Shown: positions 8,901 through 18,669, numbered from the stretch's first letter. The stretch: DNA of 64,000 nt from Cyanobacteria bacterium SZAS LIN-3 (GCA_018266215.1 JAFEAV010000001.1:124001-188000); one strand, 5' to 3'. Translations and numbers: made by a program. Notes: generated by a model from the sequence alone, not told the origin.

Positions 8901-11900
8901 AGGAAACATGACCATAGTCTCCGGTGCCCTGTTTAGCGAAACCAACAACGCAGTCACCGTCACTGGTGCCAGCGACCTGGGTGGTGCCATAGATTTTAAA
9001 ACGATGCCTCTGGCTACCTTCGAAGCCAAGTCTACAAATTTTGGAGCTAATGCCGGCAATATCAATCTTGTGGCCATGACCGGTACGCTGGTAGGCGCTC
9101 AGGAAGGAAGCATCAGCCTGCCGTCCGCAATCACCGTCAACCTCACAGCGACCGATACTCCAGGCGGCAATTTCCAGGCTGTGGCAGGCGCAACCACAGG
9201 TACCGCTATAGATGTGGGGTCAATCAACACTGTCCACACAAACGGTCCAGCAGTTGTTCCATCCGCTGCAACTCTCACGCTCCAAGCAGCTACACCAGCT
9301 ATAACGCCAACCTCGACTCTGGTAATCTCGTCATCCGGCACCATTTTAAGTGGCAATGCATTCAACGCCAGCACTGCCGGCCTGCAAAATGCCACCATCG
9401 CTGCCAAAACCCTGACTACACCCGGCGGCACAATCACGATTAGCACAAACGGCAGCGTTCAGATTCAAACCCTGGATGCCGGAGGAGCTGCAAATGTCGG
9501 CAATAACGGCTCACAAGGTCACGGTGGAACGATTACGTTAACAACCGGTTCGCCGACGGACGATCTTTATATTGGAGACAACACCAAGACCAATTTTATA
9601 AACAGCATACTGGCCAACGGTGTTGCAGGAGGCATTGCAGCTTCTGGCGGCACGGTTAATATAGCCGTAAATTCAGCCAAGAATTTGATCATTTCAAACC
9701 CCAACGCCATCCAGTTTGACGCCACAAGCGCTCCAAGCGGTAAAGGTGGAAATCTCACACTTGCGGACAAACTTGGCACCATTAACTTCGGCCCGCTTAC
9801 CGGCCTCGATTCTAATAGCAGCAATGCACCATTGGGTGGACTGATCTCCATAACAGCCAAAGACTTCACCTGGGACAGTAAAGGCAAGGGTACGCCATTC
9901 ACTATCGACACCAGCGGTGGATCCAGTGCAGCCGGCGATCTGTACGTAGAAAATCTCGGAACAACTGTTTATTCAATTGGTCCAAGCACCTCAAAAACAG
10001 CTGACTTCAGTTTTATTGCCGAAGGTGGCAACGCTAATGTGACTTACTTAAGTAAAAATGCCGCTGTGAATTTGGACGGTGCAGGTTTTGACGTAACGTC
10101 AGCGGGTAGTCTGCAGGGCAGCCGAATTTTCATCACGGCTCTTGGCATTCACAACGCGCAGGGACCTATAGTTTTGGATGCCAGTGCTGCCACCGGAAGC
10201 GGAGGCACGGTTCAAATTACGGACCTTGCTAACGAAAATATTGTCATTGGTACCGGCGCAGGCAGTTTCCAACTCAGTGCCCAGGGTGGCTCCGCCGGTG
10301 TCGGCGGTACGATAGTAGTCAATGCAAAGGGATCGATGATTGTGGATCCATCGCAAATTGACGTTGGAACCACAAAAGTAGGCGCCCACGGCGGCTTCGT
10401 CGACCTGGAAGCCGGCTCTACGCTACTCGTCAACGGTAATTTCAGCCTCATTAATGGCGACCTGAAGCTTGTGTCGAATTCAGCGACACCATTCACCGTT
10501 GGCGGTACCAAACTGACCAATGGCATTACCGGCACTATTTCGGTGGGAACAACAGGATCATCTGTAATTATTCAAAATCTGGGTGGGGCACTCATCAACA
10601 ACGATTTCATGGATGCCTCGACTATCAGTCTTTCGGCCAATGGGCCACTCACAGTCAATTCAGCACTCGGCAGCGGCACTACAGCAAAAGTGACTCTTGT
10701 CTCCGGTAAGGGAGGGGCCGTCACAGCTACAAAAGCCGCTATTCAAACCGTCAATGCACAGTTCTCATCGGATACCGGAGCTATAACTGTTTCTAAGCTC
10801 AACGCCACCCAGGTCGGCGCTGTCACCGATAACGCAGCAAAAACGGCTGTGGTAGCGATCACAAACATCAATACGACGGCTCTAGATATAAGCTCGGCGC
10901 AGGGTTCAAAAATCACCATTGTTACACCCGGTAATCTCACGTCATCAGGCGCCATATCAGGTGGGCCGGTGACTCTGACTTCCACCGGCAAGACAGGGAC
11001 GACAATAAATCTCGGCGGCAGCGTAAACTCCACTGGTCTTGTCACAGTGACCGCTCCTGGTGCCATAACTTTCAAAAGTAATCTCAATGGAGACCTTGGG
11101 GTTAAGGTGTCAAACAAAGATGCCAACGCCGATATCAACTTCATCAATAACGGCACAATAAATACGCTGGCTGCCGGAGCCATCACGATTACATCTGGCG
11201 GCGGATCAATCAATCAAAACAGCGGTACCGTCATGAATGGTGCCAAAACGATAACCCTTACCGCAGCAAAGGGTACGATAACGCTGGGTGGAGCCGGTGG
11301 CGGCGTTCTCGATCCGCTGGCCCTGACGGTCTCCGCACTGAAGGGCATCACTGTAGCAGGTGCCTTGACAGTAACAAACTCCATTGCACTGAAAACCACA
11401 AGCACGGTAACCAATGGAGCCACCATCGTCCTCAATCAGGGCATTAATGTTTCGAGTTCCAAAAGCACACTGACGATAACCTCAGGCTCCAACAGCTCCA
11501 TCGACGATTCAACGTCGCCATTTGGATTGAGTCTGAAAGCCGGCACCGTCACTCTGGCCGGAGCTGCCGGCGTTAATCTGACAACGACCGAAGTAACGGC
11601 TACGACCAAAACACTGACTGTGGGCTCGACCAAAGGCGGAGTCACCGAGCAGGGTCTCTCAGCCACCCTGGGCAGTGTGGTGGTAAGTTCCTTCTCCAGC
11701 ATGGTGCTGAACGGACCGATCATTGCCGGCACATCAGTGACGGCGAAGACAGTCGATACAAAGAATAGTGCCGACATATTCTTACACCACAACATTACAG
11801 CCGGCACCGCCGGCAGCATCACGCTAACCGCGGTAGGACAGGGCGCCGTAATAACATCCGGTACTAAAATCAACCCGACTCTCCAGGCGGGCACCCTCAC

Positions 11901-13779
11901 CTTGACCGGATCTACGGGCGTTGACCTTTCGTTTGGCGTAAACCTGATCTCTACAAGCAAGGTCATCACCCTGACAGCAGCAAAGGGCGACGTCTCAATG
12001 AACTTCAACGGCAAAGTGGACGCTGCCACCAACCTGACAATCTCTGCTCTCAATGTGACATCATCGGCTCCAATCAAAGCCGTCGGTCCAATAGTTATGA
12101 CAGCGACCGACAAGGTTAATGGACAGATTTCACTGAGCAATAATATTCAGGCGACCGGCCCCGGCTCGAAAATCACATTGACTGCAAATGCATTCTTTAA
12201 CAACGCCTTCCAAAACAAGGGGGGCACCATAACGGCCGATGGAGCCCTGACCATCAAAGGCGCAACGGGCGCGGTGACAAATACCGGCACAATACAATCC
12301 AAAACCGGCGCCATCAGCATAACCGGCTCGGACTATGACGGCACAGGCGGCACGGTGCAGGCAGGCACAAACGTCACCATCACAGGCGTCGGCAAAGATG
12401 TGACCAATTTTGTGACGGTCGGCAATACCTTTACAGACAACGGCTCAATTTTGGTTAAGGGCGCCGGTGGCACAGTGGGTACATCCAGCGGTGTCTTCAT
12501 GAAAGCCAACGCCACAGACATCAAAACTAAAACCAACATCGTCGTGAACAACACCAACACCGCTGTCGGCAAAATCAACATTGATGGCACACTGTGGACC
12601 GTTGCCATGGATGCGGCCAAGGCAAACGGCAACATCACCATTGCAGTCGGTACAGTACCGACAACGGGCAAAAACCCGATCGCCACAGGCGATATCCCCA
12701 ATATCACAGTCAGTCACTCGGGTACACCTGGACAAGTCTTTGGCGGCGTGACGGCCAAGACAGGAGGCATAGTCGGCAGCGGTCCCGGAAACGCTACACT
12801 CTCCACTGTCAATTCAGCAAATGTAATTCTCAATACTCCAAGCGCAGCAAATCCCATCACCTTTGCACAGGGCTCTACCATCCTGGCAGATCCACCGCCG
12901 CCCTCCACTGCGGCGGTTCAAGCCGTGGCAGCGATTCAGCTCCCGTCAATTGCGCGCTCCACGACGCAGCTAACAGCTGTCACTTCTGACCCAATCCAAT
13001 CAGTGCAAGCGATACCGATCCCTTCTTTATCGAGTCTTGGCAATGCAACCCAACCGGGTGTAGCACCATTACTCGGCGGCGTCACTGTTTATCAAATGAG
13101 CAACCGCACCACTTCCGGTGATGGATTTAACGCGATGGTAGGCTCAACCACCTACGGAAGACGCTCAGCCACCGGATATGGCCCGGGCACGGCGTGGATT
13201 TCGGATACTGAACTTGTGGGCGGCAAAATCCCGGCGGCACTTCAACAGAGCGCCGGTGAAAGCCAGCTAGACACCGGCGCATTACTTGTTGCTTCGGATT
13301 CGGACAGCGTCGTCAAAACGGCGCTGGGCAACATTGCCATCAAAGCCAGGTCGCTTGTTTTGGTGCTGAAATTCTCAGGCGGACTTGCGGTCTACAACCT
13401 GCACGATACGAGCAAAAACGCCGTACAGCTGGAAATCGGCGGACAGACCACGGCCATTCAACCGGGCCGAAGCGTCATTGTCGCTACTGGCCAACGCAAA
13501 CGTTTCGAGGAGATCAATCCAGCCCAGCTCATCTGCTACGGCCCTCTGAAAGAATCGAATCTTGCATCGGATCTGAAAGTTTTCCACGGAGAATTCTCGC
13601 TACCGTCGGCAATCAACGCCGTACCCTCACTGCGCAATTTGCTCAATTCAGGCAATGCAAGAGACAGAAAGCTGGCTGAACAATTCCTGAAAACAACTTC
13701 GATCATGATGCAACTGCGCGGTAACACGACTAACTTCCGCCAGGTGTTGAAGCCGCAACTAACAGCGTGTAATCAGTAA
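5905..13779 (+). CDS. Giant secreted beta-helix repeat protein with FecR-like C-terminus
   Basis: 2624 residues, the largest gene here. GTG start at 5905 has AGAGGA 8 nt upstream. The N-terminus (KLVSSIVLLNQVAIAPALA) is a signal peptide ending near residue 30. Residues about 110-2350 are short beta strands rich in Gly, Asn, Thr and Ala with recurring GGNI, IDTTGG, SGNG and TLTAAKG units, as in filamentous haemagglutinin-type adhesins. A Pro/Ala linker near 2330-2350 follows, then at about 2440-2530 a domain resembling FecR (VKTALGNIAIKA, then QPGRSVIVATG) and a helical tail. There is no autotransporter barrel and no TpsB or sortase gene nearby, so the export and anchoring route is not visible. 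Likely an adhesin or surface matrix protein; function is inferred from architecture alone. Confidence 0.85.
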   Translation: MQNKHRTHSNRKLVSSIVLLNQVAIAPALANSYPAHASFAAGPNTPQAQPHSFHNNGAWQTHASTQFLPATFGLGVVSLPTASQSLPLPQAATQQTAMHQANLHQATVINHAARQFATHAANLPAAAVPAQNVQLDLTSNSSSIVLDSTLIKNGSSVTIQMGAGSATFHVGDKVTAGELVAIEQAQVRTGQTIKLDDQGRATGGTFSLNNVTNAAGLNVSSVVVPNNVTAIDRVAAHSNVSLSGDLINYGSIVEVGLRHTNNSANISAQDIINEAGGLITSKSFGGLTDLSLTASQDFTNMGTISSSGNLNITAGGNLINNAAISAPKDISLQSTNIINTGAVVSSHGNINLGVAGDQSLAMNVNNTGGTLSAVNGAINVRQADYAGTGNTSVIGGDLLSKQLNLNSGSGMIDVNVNELTGTVTSQGEGVHVQASTDNLVIGKQCLVGDPTYYNDSGDIEIAGNVDVGEDLAIVAAGNITVDPGVTSISANNGTDGKNITMIAGAFVVGGTGSTSKVTGAPPVSGNATSDITILGGNATGGNISLPAGINLSTTAPTGKGGDIVLAAYSAGGANGKVTMSVATQLDTTGPSGSGNVLILAGGISDFIGKITANDVTISGSQPSFINPLKAVTIDTTGAFTGGNAMARDYSATNVGFIQLASAINATGNVNISGDWLSVAGGSITAGTGSIVLTAWGTGSGKMELGGNVKTTAGGNIVIAGAHDVLSSAAVKVSTDSSTTNAGSITIIAGANFTESATSLNIIGGSNSGGNVDLTTTGGAALTGLSAKSSNPGGSGGNITLVSFDDVSVSGLGSKVITPTALVIATGGNGAGSNGDVTVVAGNSVGTAANKLTIDTTGGANGTGNINLAASYPPSFNIALPTAAVSVAQVLTGQQSSAPFFYNSLTTPGATIKEIHGGPFTFDTNLPTTSNIVIESQGLITVPAAGYSTPMAVTILATSNAINLDGSLTASGGLLLAARLGIATTSSGLTLSTYSSTGNSGNMTIVSGALFSETNNAVTVTGASDLGGAIDFKTMPLATFEAKSTNFGANAGNINLVAMTGTLVGAQEGSISLPSAITVNLTATDTPGGNFQAVAGATTGTAIDVGSINTVHTNGPAVVPSAATLTLQAATPAITPTSTLVISSSGTILSGNAFNASTAGLQNATIAAKTLTTPGGTITISTNGSVQIQTLDAGGAANVGNNGSQGHGGTITLTTGSPTDDLYIGDNTKTNFINSILANGVAGGIAASGGTVNIAVNSAKNLIISNPNAIQFDATSAPSGKGGNLTLADKLGTINFGPLTGLDSNSSNAPLGGLISITAKDFTWDSKGKGTPFTIDTSGGSSAAGDLYVENLGTTVYSIGPSTSKTADFSFIAEGGNANVTYLSKNAAVNLDGAGFDVTSAGSLQGSRIFITALGIHNAQGPIVLDASAATGSGGTVQITDLANENIVIGTGAGSFQLSAQGGSAGVGGTIVVNAKGSMIVDPSQIDVGTTKVGAHGGFVDLEAGSTLLVNGNFSLINGDLKLVSNSATPFTVGGTKLTNGITGTISVGTTGSSVIIQNLGGALINNDFMDASTISLSANGPLTVNSALGSGTTAKVTLVSGKGGAVTATKAAIQTVNAQFSSDTGAITVSKLNATQVGAVTDNAAKTAVVAITNINTTALDISSAQGSKITIVTPGNLTSSGAISGGPVTLTSTGKTGTTINLGGSVNSTGLVTVTAPGAITFKSNLNGDLGVKVSNKDANADINFINNGTINTLAAGAITITSGGGSINQNSGTVMNGAKTITLTAAKGTITLGGAGGGVLDPLALTVSALKGITVAGALTVTNSIALKTTSTVTNGATIVLNQGINVSSSKSTLTITSGSNSSIDDSTSPFGLSLKAGTVTLAGAAGVNLTTTEVTATTKTLTVGSTKGGVTEQGLSATLGSVVVSSFSSMVLNGPIIAGTSVTAKTVDTKNSADIFLHHNITAGTAGSITLTAVGQGAVITSGTKINPTLQAGTLTLTGSTGVDLSFGVNLISTSKVITLTAAKGDVSMNFNGKVDAATNLTISALNVTSSAPIKAVGPIVMTATDKVNGQISLSNNIQATGPGSKITLTANAFFNNAFQNKGGTITADGALTIKGATGAVTNTGTIQSKTGAISITGSDYDGTGGTVQAGTNVTITGVGKDVTNFVTVGNTFTDNGSILVKGAGGTVGTSSGVFMKANATDIKTKTNIVVNNTNTAVGKINIDGTLWTVAMDAAKANGNITIAVGTVPTTGKNPIATGDIPNITVSHSGTPGQVFGGVTAKTGGIVGSGPGNATLSTVNSANVILNTPSAANPITFAQGSTILADPPPPSTAAVQAVAAIQLPSIARSTTQLTAVTSDPIQSVQAIPIPSLSSLGNATQPGVAPLLGGVTVYQMSNRTTSGDGFNAMVGSTTYGRRSATGYGPGTAWISDTELVGGKIPAALQQSAGESQLDTGALLVASDSDSVVKTALGNIAIKARSLVLVLKFSGGLAVYNLHDTSKNAVQLEIGGQTTAIQPGRSVIVATGQRKRFEEINPAQLICYGPLKESNLASDLKVFHGEFSLPSAINAVPSLRNLLNSGNARDRKLAEQFLKTTSIMMQLRGNTTNFRQVLKPQLTACNQ

Positions 13780-13803
13780 ACACGAAAATCGAACCAACAA
13801 AAA

Positions 13804-15090
13804 ATGAAACATTTGTTTCGCGAGATATTTCAGCACATGCTTCGCAAGAAGCATTTGGAGCTCTATGTCGAGATTTATACCGACAAATGTATTGATGCTT
13901 CATTTCTGGAGAATCTCTTGTCAGGACGGACGGACGTCCGCGTCCATCGCCCGGAAAACGACCCCGATAGCCTCCAGATCCACGAGCTCACCGCTAAGGG
14001 CAAGTTGAAGCCCGGACTTGTCGTTACATGCCCAGCAGAACTGATTGAAGATTTTGTGCCTCGCTCAATCTCGCAAGTTATGGAATCGCCGAAATGGCAT
14101 CTGACCATCCATACGATGGAAGGATGTGCACCTCATATGTCGGCCCTTTTAGAAACTATGTATCGAGCGGCCGCAGAAGAGGGCAACGGTTTTGCAGTTA
14201 ATTCAGCAACAAACGCAACTATTTTTCAAAGCAAAAATATGAAGCCGGCCGGGCCGCAATCACAGGTATTACTAGCGGGCGAAAAGCCGCAAATAGAGAT
14301 TAAATGGTGCATACCAGGTGATGCGGACCCTGAGAATTTTATACCAGCGGTAATAGCACTGTGGAGCGAGATTGAACCTCGTTGCCTTCCCACTCACTTC
14401 GGCAGCACCCAGCCCTATCGGTACAGGGCACAAGCCGAAAACATGGACCCATTTTTTAGATACATCAAGGAACACAAACAGGGACTCGTTTTCTGGCGCA
14501 GCACACTTCCTGTCGTTGACGGGTACTTTTCCCGTGCCGCAGACGACTCAAAATGGAAGGTGCTGCCGGCCCGATACGCGAGGTATCACTCAATAACACT
14601 ATCAATTCACAGCGAAGCATTAACGACGGAACCGGAATTGCTTGCAACGGTCGAAACACTTATTCAACGCACAGCAAAATTACTCGACGCATTCTTTGCC
14701 TCTGCCATTCTGAAGCGTTACGAACCACAGGCAAGAGGCCACCAAGCGCAACATATTCTAGACAATTACAGCCTGACTTTTGGTCCCTGGTGGGTGGGTC
14801 TTTCACCGCTTCCTGTATGGCTAGCCTGGTATGGCCGTCAGTACTACCCGTTTGTCAAAGACGCCCTAGTTAACTGCCCGGGAGCAAGAACGATAGATGG
14901 TCAAAATATTTTCCTGAAGCTGTCAGACCAGCCGCTAAATCTGGATGAACTCAAGCAAGTCTTTCCCACGCTGCCGCAGGAACTAATTAGTCCTGAAGTG
15001 ACAAGGTCGACCCCTATCGGCTCTATCGCCTCAAGAGCATACGCGCCGGCTCAATTCATACCACCACTCGACATGACAACAAGCAAATAG
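13804..15090 (+). CDS. Protein of unknown function
   Basis: 428 residues, not recognised. It has no signal peptide or membrane helix and a fairly normal globular composition, richer in Trp, His and Tyr than its neighbour. A segment at about 193-215 (PTHFGSTQPYRY) followed by LVFWRSTLPV is reminiscent of the cytoplasmic immunity-type proteins of polymorphic toxins, but I cannot assign a family. ATG at 13804 has no clear ribosome-binding site, and the gene begins 24 nt after the giant protein stops, so translation may depend on the upstream gene. Codon use is more AT-rich than most of the window. Possible roles are a cytoplasmic partner of the giant protein or an unrelated gene. Confidence 0.7.
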   Translation: MKHLFREIFQHMLRKKHLELYVEIYTDKCIDASFLENLLSGRTDVRVHRPENDPDSLQIHELTAKGKLKPGLVVTCPAELIEDFVPRSISQVMESPKWHLTIHTMEGCAPHMSALLETMYRAAAEEGNGFAVNSATNATIFQSKNMKPAGPQSQVLLAGEKPQIEIKWCIPGDADPENFIPAVIALWSEIEPRCLPTHFGSTQPYRYRAQAENMDPFFRYIKEHKQGLVFWRSTLPVVDGYFSRAADDSKWKVLPARYARYHSITLSIHSEALTTEPELLATVETLIQRTAKLLDAFFASAILKRYEPQARGHQAQHILDNYSLTFGPWWVGLSPLPVWLAWYGRQYYPFVKDALVNCPGARTIDGQNIFLKLSDQPLNLDELKQVFPTLPQELISPEVTRSTPIGSIASRAYAPAQFIPPLDMTTSK

Positions 15091-15120
15091 CGCTATTTCA
15101 TCCAGCCATGAGCATTTTTC

Positions 15121-16197
15121 GTGTCAGAATACGACAGGAAAACACTAGCCCCCACGTCAGCGAGTACCCGAGCAATTACTTCCGCCAACATCAAGTTGAC
15201 CGCGACCTTGGCGCTAGCCGCTTCTTTTCTCGTCGCCTGCGCGGGCTCGTCGAATTCAGCGCACAATGCCGACGGCAGCAAACGCCTGACCATCGCCGTG
15301 GTGCCCATGGGTACCACCGATGAATACTGGAAAATGGTCCACGCCGGCGCTGTCAAAGCCAGCAAAGAACTGGGCGTGGACATCATCTGGCAGGGGCCCA
15401 TCCGCCGCGATGATCGCACCTCACAAATTGACGTGGTCGAATCTCTAATCGTGCGCGGTGTGGACGGACTGGTTCTGGCGCCGGTCGACAACATGGCCAT
15501 GCGCGGACCGGTCGAGGACGCCAAACGCAGCGGCGTGCCCACCGTCATTATCGATTCCGACCTTCAGAGCAATAGTTTTGTCAGCTTCATTGCCACAAAC
15601 AACAACAAAGGCGGCGCCATGGCCGCGGACTACCTGGCCAAACTATTGAACTGCAAGGGCAAGATTGCTCTTTTGCGCAATGTCGAAGGCAATGCCAGCA
15701 CGGATCATCGCGAGCAGGGATTTCTCGATCAGATAAAGACCTACCCCGGACTGGAAGTAGTCAGCTCCAACCAGCACGCGGGAGCCACAGCAGAATCAGC
15801 CTACAAAGCCAGTGAAAACCTTCTCGCCAAGCTGCGCACCGCCGACGGTAAACCGGGCGTTGATGGCATCTTCTGCCCCAATGAATCATCGACATTCGGC
15901 ATGATGCGCGCACTGCAAGATGGAGAGCTGGCGGGCAAGATTCATTTTGTCGGCTTCGACTCATCGAAGAAATTGCTGGCGGCCGTGTCGAAGGGCGACA
16001 TCGACGGCCTAATCGTGCAGGACCCGATGCAGATCGCCTATCAGGGCGTGGCAAGAATTGTCGATTATCTCGGCAAAAAAGAAGTCCCGCCGCGCATCGA
16101 TATACCGGCAACACTGGTGACAAAAGACAATTTAGAAAAGCCGGAAATACACGCACTGGTCGCCCCAGATCTTGCCGCCATGTTGGGGGAGAAATGA
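15121..16197 (+). CDS. Sugar ABC transporter substrate-binding lipoprotein (RbsB/periplasmic-binding family I)
   Basis: 358 residues. An unusually long N-terminal tail (about 25 residues) precedes a hydrophobic segment and lipobox ending FLVAC (lipid-bearing Cys about residue 40). The mature part is a two-lobed periplasmic-binding protein: LTIAVVPMGTTDEYW at the start, QIDVVESLIVRGVDGLVLAP, a VIIDSDL hinge strand, DHREQGFLDQI, and HFVGFDSSKKLL. This is the ribose/xylose/inositol class that delivers a sugar to an RbsA/RbsC pair, which follows immediately (4-nt overlap). GTG at 15121 is the only usable start. The exact sugar cannot be read from sequence. Confidence 0.9.
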   Translation: MSEYDRKTLAPTSASTRAITSANIKLTATLALAASFLVACAGSSNSAHNADGSKRLTIAVVPMGTTDEYWKMVHAGAVKASKELGVDIIWQGPIRRDDRTSQIDVVESLIVRGVDGLVLAPVDNMAMRGPVEDAKRSGVPTVIIDSDLQSNSFVSFIATNNNKGGAMAADYLAKLLNCKGKIALLRNVEGNASTDHREQGFLDQIKTYPGLEVVSSNQHAGATAESAYKASENLLAKLRTADGKPGVDGIFCPNESSTFGMMRALQDGELAGKIHFVGFDSSKKLLAAVSKGDIDGLIVQDPMQIAYQGVARIVDYLGKKEVPPRIDIPATLVTKDNLEKPEIHALVAPDLAAMLGEK

Positions 16198-17714
16198 CCG
16201 AACTACGCATGCAAGTGACGGGAGCAAGGGTGCGTTTCGGCGGCACCCAGGCCCTCGACGGCGTGGACCTGGCTGTCTATCCCGGCGAAGTCCTGGCGCT
16301 CATCGGAGAGAACGGTGCCGGCAAAAGCACCCTGATGAAAGTGCTATCAGGGGCGGTGCGTCCTCAAGAAGGCTCGATGCTCCTCGACGATCAGGTCTAC
16401 GCCCCGCAAAATCCCCGCGAAGCACGCGAACGCGGCGTGGCCATGATCTATCAAGAGCTGGCTCTGGCTCCAAGCCTCAGCGTCTACGAAAACATATTCC
16501 TCGGCGTGGAAGCAACGCGCAATGCATTGCTGGACAAAAAGCAAATGAGGGATCGTGCCAACACAGCTCTGCTTGAGCTGGGACACAAAATCGACATCAA
16601 TACAAAGGTCAACTCCCTCTCCATTTCCGACCAGCAACTGGTAGAAATCGCCAGAGCAAGTGCCGCCTCAGCGAAGGTGCTGATTCTCGACGAGCCCACC
16701 TCCAGCATCACCAGCAAGGACGTAGAGCGACTCTTCACCCTGATTCGCAAACTAAAAGAACAGGGGCAATCGATAATCTACATCTCGCACTTCCTGGAAG
16801 AGCTGAAAGAAATCGCCGACCGCTACGTCATCCTGCGCGACGGCAAGAGCGTTGACAGCGGCCTGATCAAAGATGTGACCAAAGACGATATTGTCTCCAA
16901 GATGATCGGCCGTTCGCTGGAAAGTCTCTATCCACGCTCGCCGCACACAACCGGTGAAACGATCGTGCAGGTCGACAACCTCACCGGTCTGACCAAACTC
17001 AAAAGCGCCTCCTTCAGCCTCAACCGCGGCGAAGTGCTGGGCATCTTCGGCTTGATTGGCTCCGGTCGCACCGAGCTTTTGCGCGCGATATTCGGTCTCG
17101 ATCAAATCAAATCCGGCGATCTCAAAGTCGCTCTCTATCAGGGCAAATTTAGCCCGGCCGACAGGTGGCACCAGGGGCTGGGCATGGTCAGTGAAGACCG
17201 TAAGGGCGAAGGCCTTTTGACGGCCCTGTCCATCGCACAAAATCTTGTATTGCCGGTCGGCCTGAAAGAAACCGCCCACTATCTCAGCCCGGCTAAAGTG
17301 AAAGCAACTACAAAGCGCTGGATTGAAGATCTATCCATCAAGTGTCAGGCACCGGAGCAAAAGATTGGTGACCTGTCCGGCGGCAATCAACAGAAAGTCG
17401 CGCTGGCCAGGCTGCTGAACAACAGCGTCGACGTGCTCCTGCTGGACGAACCGACCCGCGGCATTGACGTCGGCTCCAAGAGACAGATTTACGAACTCAT
17501 AGACAAACTGGCCCTGCAAAACAAAGCGGTGCTTATCATCAGCAGCTATTTGCCGGAGTTGCTCGGCACCTGCGATCGCATCGCGGTGATGAGTAAGGGG
17601 CGGCTGACTAAGGCAAAGTTGGTAGCTGATGTGACCGAGCACGACATCATGTCCGAAGCCATTGCAGTCGAAAGCGATCAATCAGATGGAGAAAACGATG
17701 AAGCCAAACATTGA
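16194..17714 (+). CDS. Sugar ABC transporter ATPase (RbsA/MglA-type, two nucleotide-binding domains)
   Basis: 506 residues with two ABC domains in tandem. The first has Walker A GENGAGKST (about 38-46), a degenerate signature SISDQQLVEIARA and Walker B ILDEPTSS. The second has a degenerate Walker A (GLIGSGRTELLRAI), the signature LSGGNQQKVALARL and Walker B LLLDEPTRGIDVGSK. This asymmetry is typical of the family, where one site is weakly active. ATG at 16194 overlaps the binding-protein stop by 4 nt. The protein works on the inner membrane face, powering uptake through the permease encoded next. Confidence 0.95.
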   Translation: MTELRMQVTGARVRFGGTQALDGVDLAVYPGEVLALIGENGAGKSTLMKVLSGAVRPQEGSMLLDDQVYAPQNPREARERGVAMIYQELALAPSLSVYENIFLGVEATRNALLDKKQMRDRANTALLELGHKIDINTKVNSLSISDQQLVEIARASAASAKVLILDEPTSSITSKDVERLFTLIRKLKEQGQSIIYISHFLEELKEIADRYVILRDGKSVDSGLIKDVTKDDIVSKMIGRSLESLYPRSPHTTGETIVQVDNLTGLTKLKSASFSLNRGEVLGIFGLIGSGRTELLRAIFGLDQIKSGDLKVALYQGKFSPADRWHQGLGMVSEDRKGEGLLTALSIAQNLVLPVGLKETAHYLSPAKVKATTKRWIEDLSIKCQAPEQKIGDLSGGNQQKVALARLLNNSVDVLLLDEPTRGIDVGSKRQIYELIDKLALQNKAVLIISSYLPELLGTCDRIAVMSKGRLTKAKLVADVTEHDIMSEAIAVESDQSDGENDEAKH

Positions 17715-18669
17715 TCCAAAGGTCATGGCCATGCTCAATAAATTTATGCCGATCACCGCTCTGGTTGTCGTTTATATAATCTTCTCCATCCTCGCCCCGC
17801 AGAGTTTCACCAGCGGCAGAAACCTCGCCTTGATTGTGCGCCAGACCACCATCGTCGGTATCACAGCCCTGGGTATGACACTGGTGATAATCAGCGGCGG
17901 CATTGATCTCTCGGTCGGCTCCATCGTCGCGCTCGTCACCGTAGTCGTCGCCTGGATGCTCGATCACAATGTCTCGCCGATTCTTGCAGCAGCCGCTGCA
18001 TTGCTTGTAGGCTCACTTTGCGGCGCAGTCAACGGCACGCTGATCACGCGCTTGAAGCTTGTTCCTTTTATCATTACCCTGGGCACACTGCTGATTTTCC
18101 GCGGCCTGGCCAAAGGTGTAGCCGGTGAACAAAAAATCGACGCCCCACTGAGTTATCTCAACGAACTCCTGGCCGCACTCAAACCGGAACAGGCCTGGAT
18201 GATTGTGCCGCCCGGTGTCTGGATCTTGATACTGCTGGCCATTCTTGTCACCCTGATGCTCAACTACACGCGCTTTGGTCTGCACACTTTTGCAGTCGGT
18301 GCCAACGAACAGGCGGCCAGACTGTGCGGGGTCTCGGTCGAAAAAACCAAACTGGCGATTTACACACTGAGTGGAATGTTTGCCGGATTTGCCGGACTGA
18401 TGCAATTTGCCCGCCTCACCGTGGGCGATCCAACCGTAGCCGCAGGACTGGAACTCGACGCCATAGCCGCGGTGGTCATCGGCGGCGGCAGCCTGGCGGG
18501 CGGTGAGGGCTCGGTCTCGGGCACGATGATAGGCGCCCTGATAATGACCGTCATCCGAGCAGGATGCACACAGATGGGCCTATCAAATTGGGTGCAGGAA
18601 ATGGTCACAGGAGCCATTATTATCGGCGCTGTCGTACTCGACCGGATGCGCCACAAAAAGACGACCTGA
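17698..18669 (+). CDS. Sugar ABC transporter permease (RbsC-type)
   Basis: About 323 residues and eight to ten membrane helices, with the family hallmarks GGIDLSVGSIVAL near residue 65 and AVVIGGGSLAGGEGSVSGTMIGAL near 265. I take the ATG at 17698 (GGAG 7 nt upstream), which overlaps the end of the ATPase gene by 17 nt; a TTG at 17662 would add 12 residues without a ribosome site. The two chains together form the membrane channel of the importer. No sugar kinase or regulator gene follows, so the transported sugar stays open. Confidence 0.93.
   Translation: MKPNIDPKVMAMLNKFMPITALVVVYIIFSILAPQSFTSGRNLALIVRQTTIVGITALGMTLVIISGGIDLSVGSIVALVTVVVAWMLDHNVSPILAAAAALLVGSLCGAVNGTLITRLKLVPFIITLGTLLIFRGLAKGVAGEQKIDAPLSYLNELLAALKPEQAWMIVPPGVWILILLAILVTLMLNYTRFGLHTFAVGANEQAARLCGVSVEKTKLAIYTLSGMFAGFAGLMQFARLTVGDPTVAAGLELDAIAAVVIGGGSLAGGEGSVSGTMIGALIMTVIRAGCTQMGLSNWVQEMVTGAIIIGAVVLDRMRHKKTT

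Noticed and set aside
11436..12140. Long minus-strand frame inside the giant secreted gene
   Set aside because: The Thr/Gly-rich repeats leave antisense stops rare; composition is not protein-like.
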